NCBI GenBank assembly: GCA_023440945.1
Contig: JAEZRL010000287.1
Location: 1-33,356 of the forward strand
From: Bacteroidota bacterium
Lineage (GTDB): Bacteria > Bacteroidota > Bacteroidia > Chitinophagales > Chitinophagaceae
Length of the DNA stretch: 33,356 bases
Direction: 5' to 3'
Position 1 is the first letter of the stretch. Each line of letters opens with the position of its first letter. Made by a program: the position numbers and the translations under genes. Below, piece after piece: positions 25,447 to 33,356 of the stretch. The notes under the pieces were generated by a model that saw only the letters and a program-made list of their open reading frames with translations, made no database searches and was not told the origin of the DNA.

Positions 25447-26409
25447 ATGAAATCAAAAATACTCTTCACCTTCATTAGGCGCTTACGAATCGTTACGTTA
25501 TTATCTAATATAAAAAATTACCGCTGGCTGAGACACAATGTTGAATTATACCGGCAATATGGTATTCACAGGAAGTTATGGCAGCCTTTATCGTATGCAT
25601 CCATTTCAAAACACAGCAATGATATTCCCTGGTTAGATAAAGATATCGACAGTTCTGCTGTTAAAGCGGCACCAATGTTTCATTCTTTCTCTCCCGAAAT
25701 ACAGCAACAACTTTTGCAATGGAAAGACAAGGGCTATATGATTGTAAAAGGTTTTTTCGATGAACAAAAAATAGAGAAGGTGGAAAAGTCCATCCTGCCC
25801 AGTATCCCCAAAAAAAAGCGGCTTGCATATTTCAATAATCGCATTCTTAATTTATTCGAGAATAATAAAGAGGTAGAGAGCATTTTTAAAGATCCGGCTT
25901 TACTTAAGATACTGTCTTTTGTACTGGGTAAGGATGTGCTGCCTTTTCAAACCATTAACTTCTATAAAAGCAGTTCTCAGCCTGCCCACAGCGATCATCT
26001 TCATTTAACCACAGAACCTTTAGGGTATCTGATAGCGGTATGGGTAGCGCTCGAGGATGTTCAACCGGGCTGTGGTGAGTTTATGTATTACCCCGGCAGT
26101 CACAGGTTGCCTTACCTGATGAACAATAATTTTCACCACGATAACACTGCCTGGAAAATTGATGCCATGCACGACCGTAAGTATGAAGACCGTATTGCAG
26201 ATGAAATAAAGGAATATAATTTAAAAATGGAAGTATTTCAGCCGAAGAAAGGCGATATTATTATCTGGCATGCAAACTTATTGCACGGCAGTATTCCTGT
26301 AGTGCGTCCGGAACTTACTAGAAAAAGCCTGGTGATGCATTATTTTGCCAAAGATGTATTGTGTTACCATGAAAGCATTGAAAAACCCGCTATAATTAAG
26401 GCTTCATGA
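25447..26409 (+). CDS. Phytanoyl-CoA dioxygenase (PhyH) family protein
   Basis: This 320-residue protein has the fold signature of Fe(II)/2-oxoglutarate oxygenases of the PhyH family. The facial triad can be read as His181-x-Asp183 (QPAHSDHLHL) and distal His280 (NLLHGSIPV), with Arg292 placed to hold 2-oxoglutarate. WVALEDVQPGCGEFMYYPGSHR at about 199-220 is the strand pair typical of the family. No signal peptide is seen. PhyH homologues hydroxylate varied small molecules, lipids and natural products. In this locus the substrate could be a sugar, an acyl substituent or a lipid carrier, but nothing in the sequence decides. Gaps of 90 and 137 bases separate it from its neighbours, so it could have its own control. 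Confidence 0.9.
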   Translation: MKSKILFTFIRRLRIVTLLSNIKNYRWLRHNVELYRQYGIHRKLWQPLSYASISKHSNDIPWLDKDIDSSAVKAAPMFHSFSPEIQQQLLQWKDKGYMIVKGFFDEQKIEKVEKSILPSIPKKKRLAYFNNRILNLFENNKEVESIFKDPALLKILSFVLGKDVLPFQTINFYKSSSQPAHSDHLHLTTEPLGYLIAVWVALEDVQPGCGEFMYYPGSHRLPYLMNNNFHHDNTAWKIDAMHDRKYEDRIADEIKEYNLKMEVFQPKKGDIIIWHANLLHGSIPVVRPELTRKSLVMHYFAKDVLCYHESIEKPAIIKAS

Positions 26410-26546
26410 TTTGAAGTATATTACAACGTTTACGGAAAAAGGCGGTGTATTCACGGAAACTGTTAAACTCAATACTAAACTTTTTCTATATTTAACCTGT
26501 TTTACAAGATTCCTAAACCAAAACCACCACTGCAAAATACACCCTT

Positions 26547-29500
26547 ATGAAACGGCTTAAACTCCTTGAACCCCTAATTACAGGTAAGCTTGGTATGCGT
26601 TTCTTCTCTGTAATAATTACCATCCTGTTTTTCAACACCCTGCTTTCCGCTCAAAATCCTATTGTGGCAGAAAATGCACTTCCGGGAAACCCGTCTTCAG
26701 AATGGGATATTCCTCAGCTTGCAGGAGATCCATCCATTCAGGGGTTTGCAACAGATTTAAGTGTGAACAAAGGGCAAATGGTGCATTTTAAAATAAAGAC
26801 CGATGCAAGTGCTTATACCATAAATATTTACCGTATTGGTTATTATGGAGGCAATGGTGCAAGGAAAGTAGGGGAGGGAACAATTACCGCTTCATTGCCA
26901 CAAATACAACCGGAGCCCATTAAAGATGCTTCTTTAGGACTTGTTGATTGTGGTAATTGGGCGGTATCTGCACAATGGGAGGTGCCGGCTAATGCAGTTT
27001 CTGGAGTGTATTTAGCAAAATTGATAAGAACAGACAATGGCGGTGCAAGTCATATTATTTTCATAGTTCGGGATGATGCCAGCACCTCTGATCTGTATTT
27101 CAAAACATCTGATGCAACCTGGCAAGCCTATAATTCTTACGGAGGATATAATTTTTACGGTGGTACCACTTCTTTCCCTAGCGGGCGGGCTGTAAAAATT
27201 AGTTATAACAGGCCCTTTATTACAAGAGGGGGCGGTTTTGGTACCGATATATACGCTGATTTCTTTTTCAATTCCGAATATCCAATGATACGTTGGCTCG
27301 AACAGAATGGATATAACGTAACTTATTACACCTCTGTCGATGCTGCACGTTACGGTGACTTGATGAAAAACCACAAAGTTTGTTTATCCGTGGGTCACGA
27401 TGAATACTGGTCTGCTGAACAAAGAAGTGCTTTTGAAGAAGCGCGTGATGCAGGCGTCAATTTAGCTTTTTTTAGTGGTAACGAAGTCTATTGGAAAACA
27501 CGATGGGAGGCTGATGGAAATGGAGCCCCTTATAAAACTTTAGTTTGTTACAAAGAAGGGAATAGTGGGGAAAACGCTTGCAGCGGTAAATGTGATCCTT
27601 TGCCTAATGTATGGACCGGGCAGTGGAGAAGTGGCTGTGAATATCCTTCCGCAGACGGTTGTAATCCAGAAAATCCTCTTTCAGGACAAATAAGTTGGCA
27701 TGCTTCAAACCCTGGTGTTGCCATATCAGTACCATCTATCTATAAGGATTTACGTTTTTGGCGAAATACAGGTATTGCAAGCGGCCAGACCAATACACTC
27801 ACAAACGGTGTTCTTGGTTTTGAAATAGACTATGAGCAAAACGATTATAAATCAAAATATCCGGCCGGCAGGGTGACCATGTCTGAAACAACGATCGCCC
27901 CCGGTATAACGCATAAATTATCGCTATACAGGCACCTAAATGGGGCACTGGTTTTTGGAGCAGGTACAATTCAATGGGCCTGGGGATTGGCTTCTGTACA
28001 TGATGGAATTACCACCTCTGTTGCTGACCCTAATATGCAGCAGGCAACAGTGAACCTGTTTGCCGATATGAGTGTTCAACCTGCTACTTTGCAAACGGGA
28101 CTTGTTGCTGCCATACCTGTAACGGACAGGCAGGCTCCTGTTACTGTTTTTACTACCCCTAACGGTGCTGCTTCCGCTTTGGGTAAGGCCATGAATATTG
28201 CCGGAACAGCAACAGAAGATGCGGGAGTTGTTGCGGGTGTCGAAATATCAACAGATGGAGGAGCTAGTTGGCAACCGGCAAGCGGCTATAGTAATTCAAA
28301 AGTTACTTCTTGGAATTACTCATGGATGCCGGCAGATACCGGAACCTATACGATATTAAGTCGTGCATTTGATGATATGGGTAATCTTGAAAAACATGGC
28401 GATACGATTATTATTACAGTTAATTCTATGGATTTTGTAAACTGTCCCTGTAATATTTTTGGGCCCTTAGATGCTCCTGCACAGGCGGGTACACAATACA
28501 GTGGTGGCTGGCCGGATACGAACCCTGTAGAGCTGGGAGTAAAGTTCCGTTCCACTGTTGACGGTTATATTACGGGTATCCGTTTTTATAAAGGGTCGAA
28601 CAATACAGGTGTTCATATAGGTAATTTATGGTCATCCACGGGAGTAAACCTTGCCCGGGCTACGTTCAGCAATGAGACCGCTTCGGGATGGCAGGAAGTA
28701 AGTTTTTCTGCACCTGTGGCCATTAGCGCAGGAGTAACCTATGTAGCGTCTTATCATACCAATACGGGTTATTACGTATCCGATGATGCCTATTTTACTA
28801 CGCGTCATCATGGAGATTATGTATATGCGCTGGCAGACGGAGAGGATGGGGTAAATGGTGTATTCAGTTATTCATCCAATACTGTTTTTCCAACCGATTC
28901 TTATAATGCCGGTAATGTATGGGTAGATGTAGTATTTAATACCAGTTCTCCTGCTGATAATACTCCGCCTGTTGTTAGCTCCACTTCGCCTGTTGATCAA
29001 ATCAGTAATGCAGATATAAATACGGGCATCACTATCAGTTTTAATGAAGCGCTGGACGCATCAACCATAAACAGTTTAACAGTTGTTTTAAAGAATGCGG
29101 CTAATGAGGTAGTACCATCAGGCGTTGCTTACAATAATGAAACACATTCTGTAACTATTACACCTTCGCAGGCGCTGAACTACTCTACTGTTTATACAAT
29201 TACCTTATCAGGCGGGACAACTGATCCGCGGATACAAGATGTAGCAGGTAATGCTTTAGCAGGTAATTATAGTTTCAGCTTTACTACGGTTGGTGAACCT
29301 CCTGCTATTGTATGTCCTTGCAGTATCTGGCAACCAGGTGATGCTCCTGCACAAGCAGGAACAGAATACAGTGGTGGCTGGCCGGATGCAAATGCGATAG
29401 AGTTAGGAGTGAAGTTCCGTTCAACAGTTGATGGATATATTACGGGTATTCGTTTTTACAAAGGTTCCAACAATACCGGTGTCCATATTGGTAATTTATG

Positions 29501-30131
29501 GTCATCCACGGGAGTAAACCTTGCCCGTGCAACATTCAGTAATGAGACAGTATCTGGATGGCAGGAAGTAAGTTTTTCTGCACCTGTGGCCATTAGCGCA
29601 GGAGTAACCTATGTGGCATCTTATCATACCAATACGGGTTATTATGTATCGGATGATGCTTATTTTACCACACGTCATAACGGAGACTATGTATATGCGC
29701 TGGCAGACAGAGAGGATGGAGTGAATGGAGTATTCAGTTATTCATCCAATACTGTTTTTCCAACCGATTCTTATAATGCCGGTAATGTATGGGTAGATGT
29801 AGTATTTACCACTAGTGTGCCATCTAATGCAACATTTAAGGCATTAACCAGGATGGATAGTTTTAAGAATGCACCATTTAAAATTGCTGTTTCCCCCAAT
29901 CCTGCCAACAATAGGCCCAAGGTGTTATTTACATCTTCTCAAGACGTTGAATATTTATTGGAAATAGCCAACAGCCATGGAAGGCTGGTTTTAAAGAAAA
30001 GAGGTTTTGCCCTGACTGGAAGTAATTATGAAGATATTGACCTGACTGCTAAAGCAAGCGGACTCTATTACATCACAATTACCTATAAGAATGGTGAACG
30101 TAAGACTGTGAAACTTATTAAAACCGACTAG
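26547..30131 (+). CDS. Large secreted T9SS protein: N,N-dimethylformamidase-like domain, Ig-like domains, two DUF4082 modules
   Basis: This 1194-residue protein is probably exported by Sec and then by T9SS. A hydrophobic signal core lies at about 19-33, ending near LSAQ; Met17 (26595) is a reasonable alternative start, giving a shorter n-region. Residues about 90-500 resemble the large-subunit domain of N,N-dimethylformamidase (YRIGYYGGNGARK near 94, SVGHDEYWS near 281, GTIQWAWGL near 470). Then come an Ig-like domain (about 510-625), DUF4082 (about 634-797), a Big_5/SbsA-like Ig domain (about 803-915), a second DUF4082 (about 922-1088), and a type A sorting domain from about 1109 (VSPNPANNR and the final KTVKLIKTD). 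It may bind or process the exopolysaccharide at the cell surface; that role is inferred. Catalytic activity is unproven. Confidence 0.9.
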   Translation: MKRLKLLEPLITGKLGMRFFSVIITILFFNTLLSAQNPIVAENALPGNPSSEWDIPQLAGDPSIQGFATDLSVNKGQMVHFKIKTDASAYTINIYRIGYYGGNGARKVGEGTITASLPQIQPEPIKDASLGLVDCGNWAVSAQWEVPANAVSGVYLAKLIRTDNGGASHIIFIVRDDASTSDLYFKTSDATWQAYNSYGGYNFYGGTTSFPSGRAVKISYNRPFITRGGGFGTDIYADFFFNSEYPMIRWLEQNGYNVTYYTSVDAARYGDLMKNHKVCLSVGHDEYWSAEQRSAFEEARDAGVNLAFFSGNEVYWKTRWEADGNGAPYKTLVCYKEGNSGENACSGKCDPLPNVWTGQWRSGCEYPSADGCNPENPLSGQISWHASNPGVAISVPSIYKDLRFWRNTGIASGQTNTLTNGVLGFEIDYEQNDYKSKYPAGRVTMSETTIAPGITHKLSLYRHLNGALVFGAGTIQWAWGLASVHDGITTSVADPNMQQATVNLFADMSVQPATLQTGLVAAIPVTDRQAPVTVFTTPNGAASALGKAMNIAGTATEDAGVVAGVEISTDGGASWQPASGYSNSKVTSWNYSWMPADTGTYTILSRAFDDMGNLEKHGDTIIITVNSMDFVNCPCNIFGPLDAPAQAGTQYSGGWPDTNPVELGVKFRSTVDGYITGIRFYKGSNNTGVHIGNLWSSTGVNLARATFSNETASGWQEVSFSAPVAISAGVTYVASYHTNTGYYVSDDAYFTTRHHGDYVYALADGEDGVNGVFSYSSNTVFPTDSYNAGNVWVDVVFNTSSPADNTPPVVSSTSPVDQISNADINTGITISFNEALDASTINSLTVVLKNAANEVVPSGVAYNNETHSVTITPSQALNYSTVYTITLSGGTTDPRIQDVAGNALAGNYSFSFTTVGEPPAIVCPCSIWQPGDAPAQAGTEYSGGWPDANAIELGVKFRSTVDGYITGIRFYKGSNNTGVHIGNLWSSTGVNLARATFSNETVSGWQEVSFSAPVAISAGVTYVASYHTNTGYYVSDDAYFTTRHNGDYVYALADREDGVNGVFSYSSNTVFPTDSYNAGNVWVDVVFTTSVPSNATFKALTRMDSFKNAPFKIAVSPNPANNRPKVLFTSSQDVEYLLEIANSHGRLVLKKRGFALTGSNYEDIDLTAKASGLYYITITYKNGERKTVKLIKTD
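28441..28938 (+). repeat. Intragenic direct repeat, copy 1 (DUF4082 module)
   Basis: This segment is collinear without gaps with 29311-29808 at a spacing of exactly 870 bases. Runs identical in both copies include 28620-28657 (38 bases), about 59 bases ending near 28751, and 28861-28938 (78 bases). The first ~150 bases are clearly more diverged than the rest. It encodes the first DUF4082 domain. Confidence 0.95.
29311..29808 (+). repeat. Intragenic direct repeat, copy 2 (DUF4082 module)
   Basis: This is the second copy, 870 bases downstream of the first, encoding the second DUF4082 domain. Its 3' part is almost identical in DNA to copy 1 while its 5' part differs at many third codon positions. 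That contrast suggests recent gene conversion or recombination in the 3' part rather than uniform descent from one duplication. Confidence 0.95.
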
Positions 30132-30181
30132 GCAGAACCGAGCAGTGAATAAACATCAACCCCGATATGCAATTAGGCTCG

Positions 30182-30202
30182 AAAAGTTAAAGACAAACTT
30201 TT
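30182..30202. terminator. Weak candidate terminator hairpin after the secreted-protein gene
   Basis: AAAAGTT at 30182-30188 pairs with AACTTTT at 30196-30202 around a 7-base loop, and one more T follows. The stem is almost all A-T, so its stability is low. It sits about 50 bases after the stop of the large secreted protein and 28 bases before the next gene, where a terminator would be plausible. Confidence 0.22.
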
Positions 30203-30235
30203 TAAGAAATTGAGTTAATAAAAAATAGCTTGCTC

Positions 30236-31531
30236 ATGAGTAGGATTTTCAATTTGAGAATAATAAAAATCTTTTTCATCACGTCACTGGTCATTTTCTG
30301 CTCCCTGCATGTACTGAAACAGAAGCCGATTGAGTATCAGCAGGGAATGGGCTGGGATGGCAGATATTATTTCGCTGCTTATAATGTTTTTAAAGGTAAG
30401 GGAGCTGAAATACTTCCGGCTGTCGATGGGCATGTTACAAATTTCGAGTTTGTGAAAAAAGGTTTTCCATTTAACCAAAGATGGGGCATTCCTTTTCTTG
30501 CATCTTTATTACCTTTTTCTGCAGCGGTTTCTTTCAAAGTGATTGACCTGCTTTTTTTTGCAGCAGGAAGTTTTCTTCTTTTCTTTAAATGGGCTAAGGA
30601 TGCGAAGCAGTACCTCCTTCCTTTGATGCTTATTACCTGGCTGATTGTATTGCCACTATGTCCTTTTAGAGGTGCATTGTTTTATCCATTCAATGTAGAT
30701 GGAGCACAATACTTATATCTCGCGTTACTTTTACTTACATGGAAAAACATTAACTATGTGAGTTTAATAACCATTCTGTTTCTGCCATTTAAAGAATCTG
30801 CTCTGATTTTTTACATCATTTATGTAATTTGTTCAATCGTAATTTTTTATATCGCAGAACAAAATAGTAGTAGTCGATATAATTCTATAAAATATATATC
30901 AAGAAATTTACTCTTCACAGGTATTACCCTTTTTAGTTTTTTTGTGTACCGGAAAATACTGCTCCACAATGGAATGGAATTGGGCTCTTCTTTTCACACA
31001 ATTATAGAATGGGTTAATGTTCGCTTATTCGACCCGGAGTTCTATGTCCGGCTACTTGTTTCGATATTCTTTGCTTACGGCTACTTCTTATTTATCTTCC
31101 TTGAAAATGTGAAGCTGGCTTCGGTAATAAAAGACACCCATTTTCTTTTTTTTCTTTTATTATTTCTTATACTACCCTTTACAGGCTCCGATTTAACACG
31201 GATAGTTGGATCTCTTTTACCTGTTCTCTTTGATATGATTGTCAAATTTTCAAAACGCCGTCCAGTTAATCTTGGTAAAATCATTTTGGCAATTATTCTA
31301 TTTCTGCCTTTAACAAATCCGGTACATATTCTTTGGTTTAACCAGGATTCCAAGATTGGTGAGGGAATCTTTGAATTTACAGGGGAATGGGCTTCTATTT
31401 CCAGAGTGATGATAATCTTTATATATGGGACAGTATGTTGCTATTTCCTCAATATAAACGCAACAGAAAAAATGCTTCAAAAAATCAATTCAGTTTTGCT
31501 CGGTTCGAAAAATGAATACTACAAAAAATAA
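30236..31531 (+). CDS. Multi-pass membrane protein, possible GT-C-type glycosyltransferase
   Basis: The 431-residue protein has about nine to eleven hydrophobic helices and no signature I can name with certainty. After the first helix comes QGMGWDGRYYFAAYNVF, then FNQRWGIPFLASLLPF. Polyprenol-sugar-using GT-C proteins often show a GYDG..yY motif after helix 1 and an R..G.P.LA segment before helix 2, with the Asp as probable catalytic residue, so this could be a GT-C enzyme; that is inference. I chose ATG at 30236; a TTG at 30230 in the same frame would add two residues. The last 20 bases overlap the next acyltransferase gene, so the two are coupled. A flippase is less likely because the helix pattern and the large motif loop do not fit. 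Confidence 0.72.
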   Translation: MSRIFNLRIIKIFFITSLVIFCSLHVLKQKPIEYQQGMGWDGRYYFAAYNVFKGKGAEILPAVDGHVTNFEFVKKGFPFNQRWGIPFLASLLPFSAAVSFKVIDLLFFAAGSFLLFFKWAKDAKQYLLPLMLITWLIVLPLCPFRGALFYPFNVDGAQYLYLALLLLTWKNINYVSLITILFLPFKESALIFYIIYVICSIVIFYIAEQNSSSRYNSIKYISRNLLFTGITLFSFFVYRKILLHNGMELGSSFHTIIEWVNVRLFDPEFYVRLLVSIFFAYGYFLFIFLENVKLASVIKDTHFLFFLLLFLILPFTGSDLTRIVGSLLPVLFDMIVKFSKRRPVNLGKIILAIILFLPLTNPVHILWFNQDSKIGEGIFEFTGEWASISRVMIIFIYGTVCCYFLNINATEKMLQKINSVLLGSKNEYYKK

Positions 31532-32675
31532 ATACTTATCTACTCTCGCTCCCTTGCGTGGTATCGGGGCGATGTTCGTTTTATGTGCACACATCGGTAA
31601 TATTGGTTTTAACAGGTTTAGCCACTTGATTGAAAGAACGTGGTTATGGGTAGACTTTTTCTTTGTTTTAAGTGGCTTTATTATAAGTTATGTATATACA
31701 AAGGAGTTTAAAGACGGGTTAAAATGGAATAAGTACCGAAGTTTCATCAGAGCACGTTTTGCAAGAATTTATCCTTTGCATTTTTTTACTTTAATATTGG
31801 CAGTTATTGGCGCATTTATTATTAGAAATCTCGCGGTAGTTTTAGATGAACGTTTTAAGGTGATATTCGATATTGAGAGAGGAGTTCCGGCGAGCCTTTT
31901 ATTTGTTCAATCGCTGCACTTGTTTAAAACACCTCCGTTGAATACCGCCTCCTGGACTTTAAGTACGGAATGGTGGACTTACATTATTTTTCCTTTCCTG
32001 CTTCCTTTTTTTTCACGTCTAAAGTTATCCGGTAAAGCTATCGCCTTGTTTTTTATCATTGCCCTTTATCTTTTTCTAAAATACGTACTAACATCTTTTT
32101 CCGAATCTACCGGTGGCCTTGCAACCCTGGAATATACAGCAGATTTTGGCTTTCTACGCTGCCTAGCCGGCTTTTTGTTAGGTATGCTCACCTACGAATT
32201 TTACAAAATGGATGTTGGATATAAGATTCTCAAAAAAAGCTGGGCATTCATTATCGCCTTTGGTGGCTTTTTATTAGGCCTGCATTGGGGAATAACAGAT
32301 CTTATTGTAATAGGTTTTTTTCCTTTTATCTTGCTTACTGCAGCTTATAATAATACAGCAATCAACAAACTTTTCAGTTTAAAACCTTTGCAATATTTAG
32401 GGGAACTGTCATTCTCTATCTATATGGTGCAAGTGCCTGTTATTATGTTCTATTCCATATACCGCTTGCTAAAAGACCCTTACTTCTTTTCTGACTATAT
32501 AAAACTAATCTCTAAACCAGAATATAGTCCCAATTCAACAGAATCAGGGTTGATAATCGCTGTTACTTTGATACTTGCAGCCTTCACTTATAAATACATA
32601 GAGATACCAGCCAGAAAGTACATAAATAAGGAACTTAACTCCAAAAATAAAAAGCTATTCTTGAAGCCAGTTTAA
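31512..32675 (+). CDS. Acyltransferase-3 family membrane protein
   Basis: This 387-residue multi-pass protein is the second acyltransferase-3 of the cluster. LAPLRGIGAMFVLCAH at 12-27 has the conserved Arg16 and His27. WVDFFFVLSGFIISY at 46-60 is the second signature. RARFARIYPLHFF and TASWTLSTEWW follow in the expected order, and a hydrophobic C-terminus ends in YIEIPARKYIN, also typical. It has no SGNH domain. Being longer than the copy at 11947 and different in sequence, it is not a recent duplicate and probably acts on another site. Its start lies 20 bases inside the preceding membrane-protein gene. It is the last clear polysaccharide gene before a 212-base gap. Confidence 0.93.
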   Translation: MNTTKNKYLSTLAPLRGIGAMFVLCAHIGNIGFNRFSHLIERTWLWVDFFFVLSGFIISYVYTKEFKDGLKWNKYRSFIRARFARIYPLHFFTLILAVIGAFIIRNLAVVLDERFKVIFDIERGVPASLLFVQSLHLFKTPPLNTASWTLSTEWWTYIIFPFLLPFFSRLKLSGKAIALFFIIALYLFLKYVLTSFSESTGGLATLEYTADFGFLRCLAGFLLGMLTYEFYKMDVGYKILKKSWAFIIAFGGFLLGLHWGITDLIVIGFFPFILLTAAYNNTAINKLFSLKPLQYLGELSFSIYMVQVPVIMFYSIYRLLKDPYFFSDYIKLISKPEYSPNSTESGLIIAVTLILAAFTYKYIEIPARKYINKELNSKNKKLFLKPV

Positions 32676-32887
32676 TTAATTATGGTAAATAGTTAAAGAT
32701 GTGGTCCCCATTTTCCTGCCAATTTAAACCTTCTTGTTATACTGAGAAATTGCGTTCCTTTTTATTTACATCATCTCTATGTGCTCCCGCTTCCTTAATT
32801 CCGCATTAAAAAATATTTATATTCCTATTAGCTCCAAACCTATTTCCCCCTATCTTGGTAATTTCAGCGTTTTTATCCTGAAGCTTA
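32676..32887. other. Longest intergenic region (212 bases), no confident signal
   Basis: This gap separates the last acyltransferase from the next, unrelated gene. It is very AT-rich and holds no strong hairpin. TATCTTGG at 32851-32858 is one mismatch from the Bacteroidota -7 element TAnnTTTG, but no TTG/TTTG-type -33 element is correctly placed. A promoter is expected here on context, but I cannot place it. Confidence 0.3.
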
Positions 32888-33356
32888 ATGAAGAAGTTCA
32901 CCCTGATTACCATCATTGCTGTTACAATTCTAAATCTCGCATTCAATCTTAAAACTACTTCTGTTTACCACGATTACTACACTGACCATATCCGGGATTT
33001 TATTCAATCACAGGAACTATTACGCCAGTCTATTCAGGCAGCAGATGTTTCTGTAGAAAAAGATATTGATCATATCCGTTTGCAACTTGCAAAAACACGG
33101 CTAAAGCTCAAAGAAAACGATTTTTGGCTGCGGTACCTCGAGCCTGTTCAGTACCTCAAAATAAACGGCCCGCTGCCTGTAGAATGGGAAACGGAAGTAT
33201 TTGAAAAATTTGAAAAGCCATATAAACGAAATGGGGCTGGGCTTACCCTGGCAGAGCTTTACCTCGATGAGCCTTCTCTTAATAAAGATTCACTTGTTTC
33301 CTTAATAGATTCTTCGATCGCAGCTACCAAAGCTTTCGAAGCCGATTCTATAACCC
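32888..33356 (+). CDS. N-terminal part of a probable cytochrome c peroxidase-family protein (3' truncated)
   Basis: The frame opens at an ATG at 32888 and stays open to the end of the window (156 codons). A short hydrophobic start (KKFTLITIIAVTILNLAF) would be a signal peptide or anchor. The rest is helical and charged, with ARTR-like repeats replaced by LAKTRLKLKEND, then YLKINGPLPVEWETEVFEKF and GLTLAELYLDE. The INGPLP...E and GL...E pattern matches the imelysin-like N-terminal extension that I recall in Bacteroidota di-heme cytochrome c peroxidases; the heme CxxCH sites would lie beyond the window. This is not a polysaccharide gene and it follows the longest gap in the window, so it probably marks the end of the cluster. 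The family call is moderate. Confidence 0.6.
   Translation, partial: MKKFTLITIIAVTILNLAFNLKTTSVYHDYYTDHIRDFIQSQELLRQSIQAADVSVEKDIDHIRLQLAKTRLKLKENDFWLRYLEPVQYLKINGPLPVEWETEVFEKFEKPYKRNGAGLTLAELYLDEPSLNKDSLVSLIDSSIAATKAFEADSIT

Noticed and set aside
26487..26494. TATATTTA as a -7 promoter element before the large secreted protein gene
   Set aside because: It differs from TAnnTTTG at the last base and no TTG-type -33 element is found at the right distance.

Overview
The window reads as one long single-strand polysaccharide gene cluster from a Bacteroidota bacterium, most likely a Chitinophagaceae-like member. The support is a secreted 1194-residue protein with a C-terminal type IX secretion (T9SS) sorting domain, AT-rich DNA, A-rich leaders without clear Shine-Dalgarno sites, and repeated TTG starts. 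All 29 reading frames I accept lie on the + strand. Most gaps are under 100 bases, with several 4-base stop/start overlaps. The largest gap is about 212 bases, so no stretch over 300 bases lacks a gene. I found no tRNA, rRNA, CRISPR array, insertion sequence or phage gene.

Layout. At 1-578 is the C-terminal part of a sugar aminotransferase. At 612-3001 is an MBOAT acyltransferase paired with an SGNH-like protein. From 3024 to 11857 run seven glycosyltransferases (GT-A and GT-B folds) and one DUF6625-like protein, with one GT-B enzyme split into two frames at 3551/3554. At 11947-12939 is an acyltransferase-3 membrane protein. From 12951 to 17663 four GT4-type enzymes are tightly packed. At 17660-19123 is a Wzy-like polymerase, followed by two more GT4 enzymes to 21327. 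From 21357 to 26409 is a tailoring block: AsnB-type amidotransferase, GT2, WcaF-type acetyltransferase, NodB-type deacetylase and PhyH-type dioxygenase. At 26547-30131 is the large secreted protein, with an N,N-dimethylformamidase-like domain, two DUF4082 copies and a sorting tail. At 30236-32675 are a probable GT-C-like membrane protein and a second acyltransferase-3. At 32888 starts an incomplete gene resembling the N-terminal extension of Bacteroidota cytochrome c peroxidases, which probably marks the cluster boundary.

How the genes may work together (inference). Cytoplasmic GTs build a repeat unit that includes an amino sugar. AsnB could amidate a uronic acid, and acyltransferases and the deacetylase could alter acyl groups. 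Wzy would polymerise at the periplasmic face, and MBOAT/SGNH could acylate the exported chain. No Wzx flippase, Wzc/Wza export machinery or initiating phosphoglycosyltransferase is in the window, so these must lie outside it or elsewhere. With about 15 glycosyltransferases for one polymerase, the locus either makes a very complex repeat or more than one glycan.
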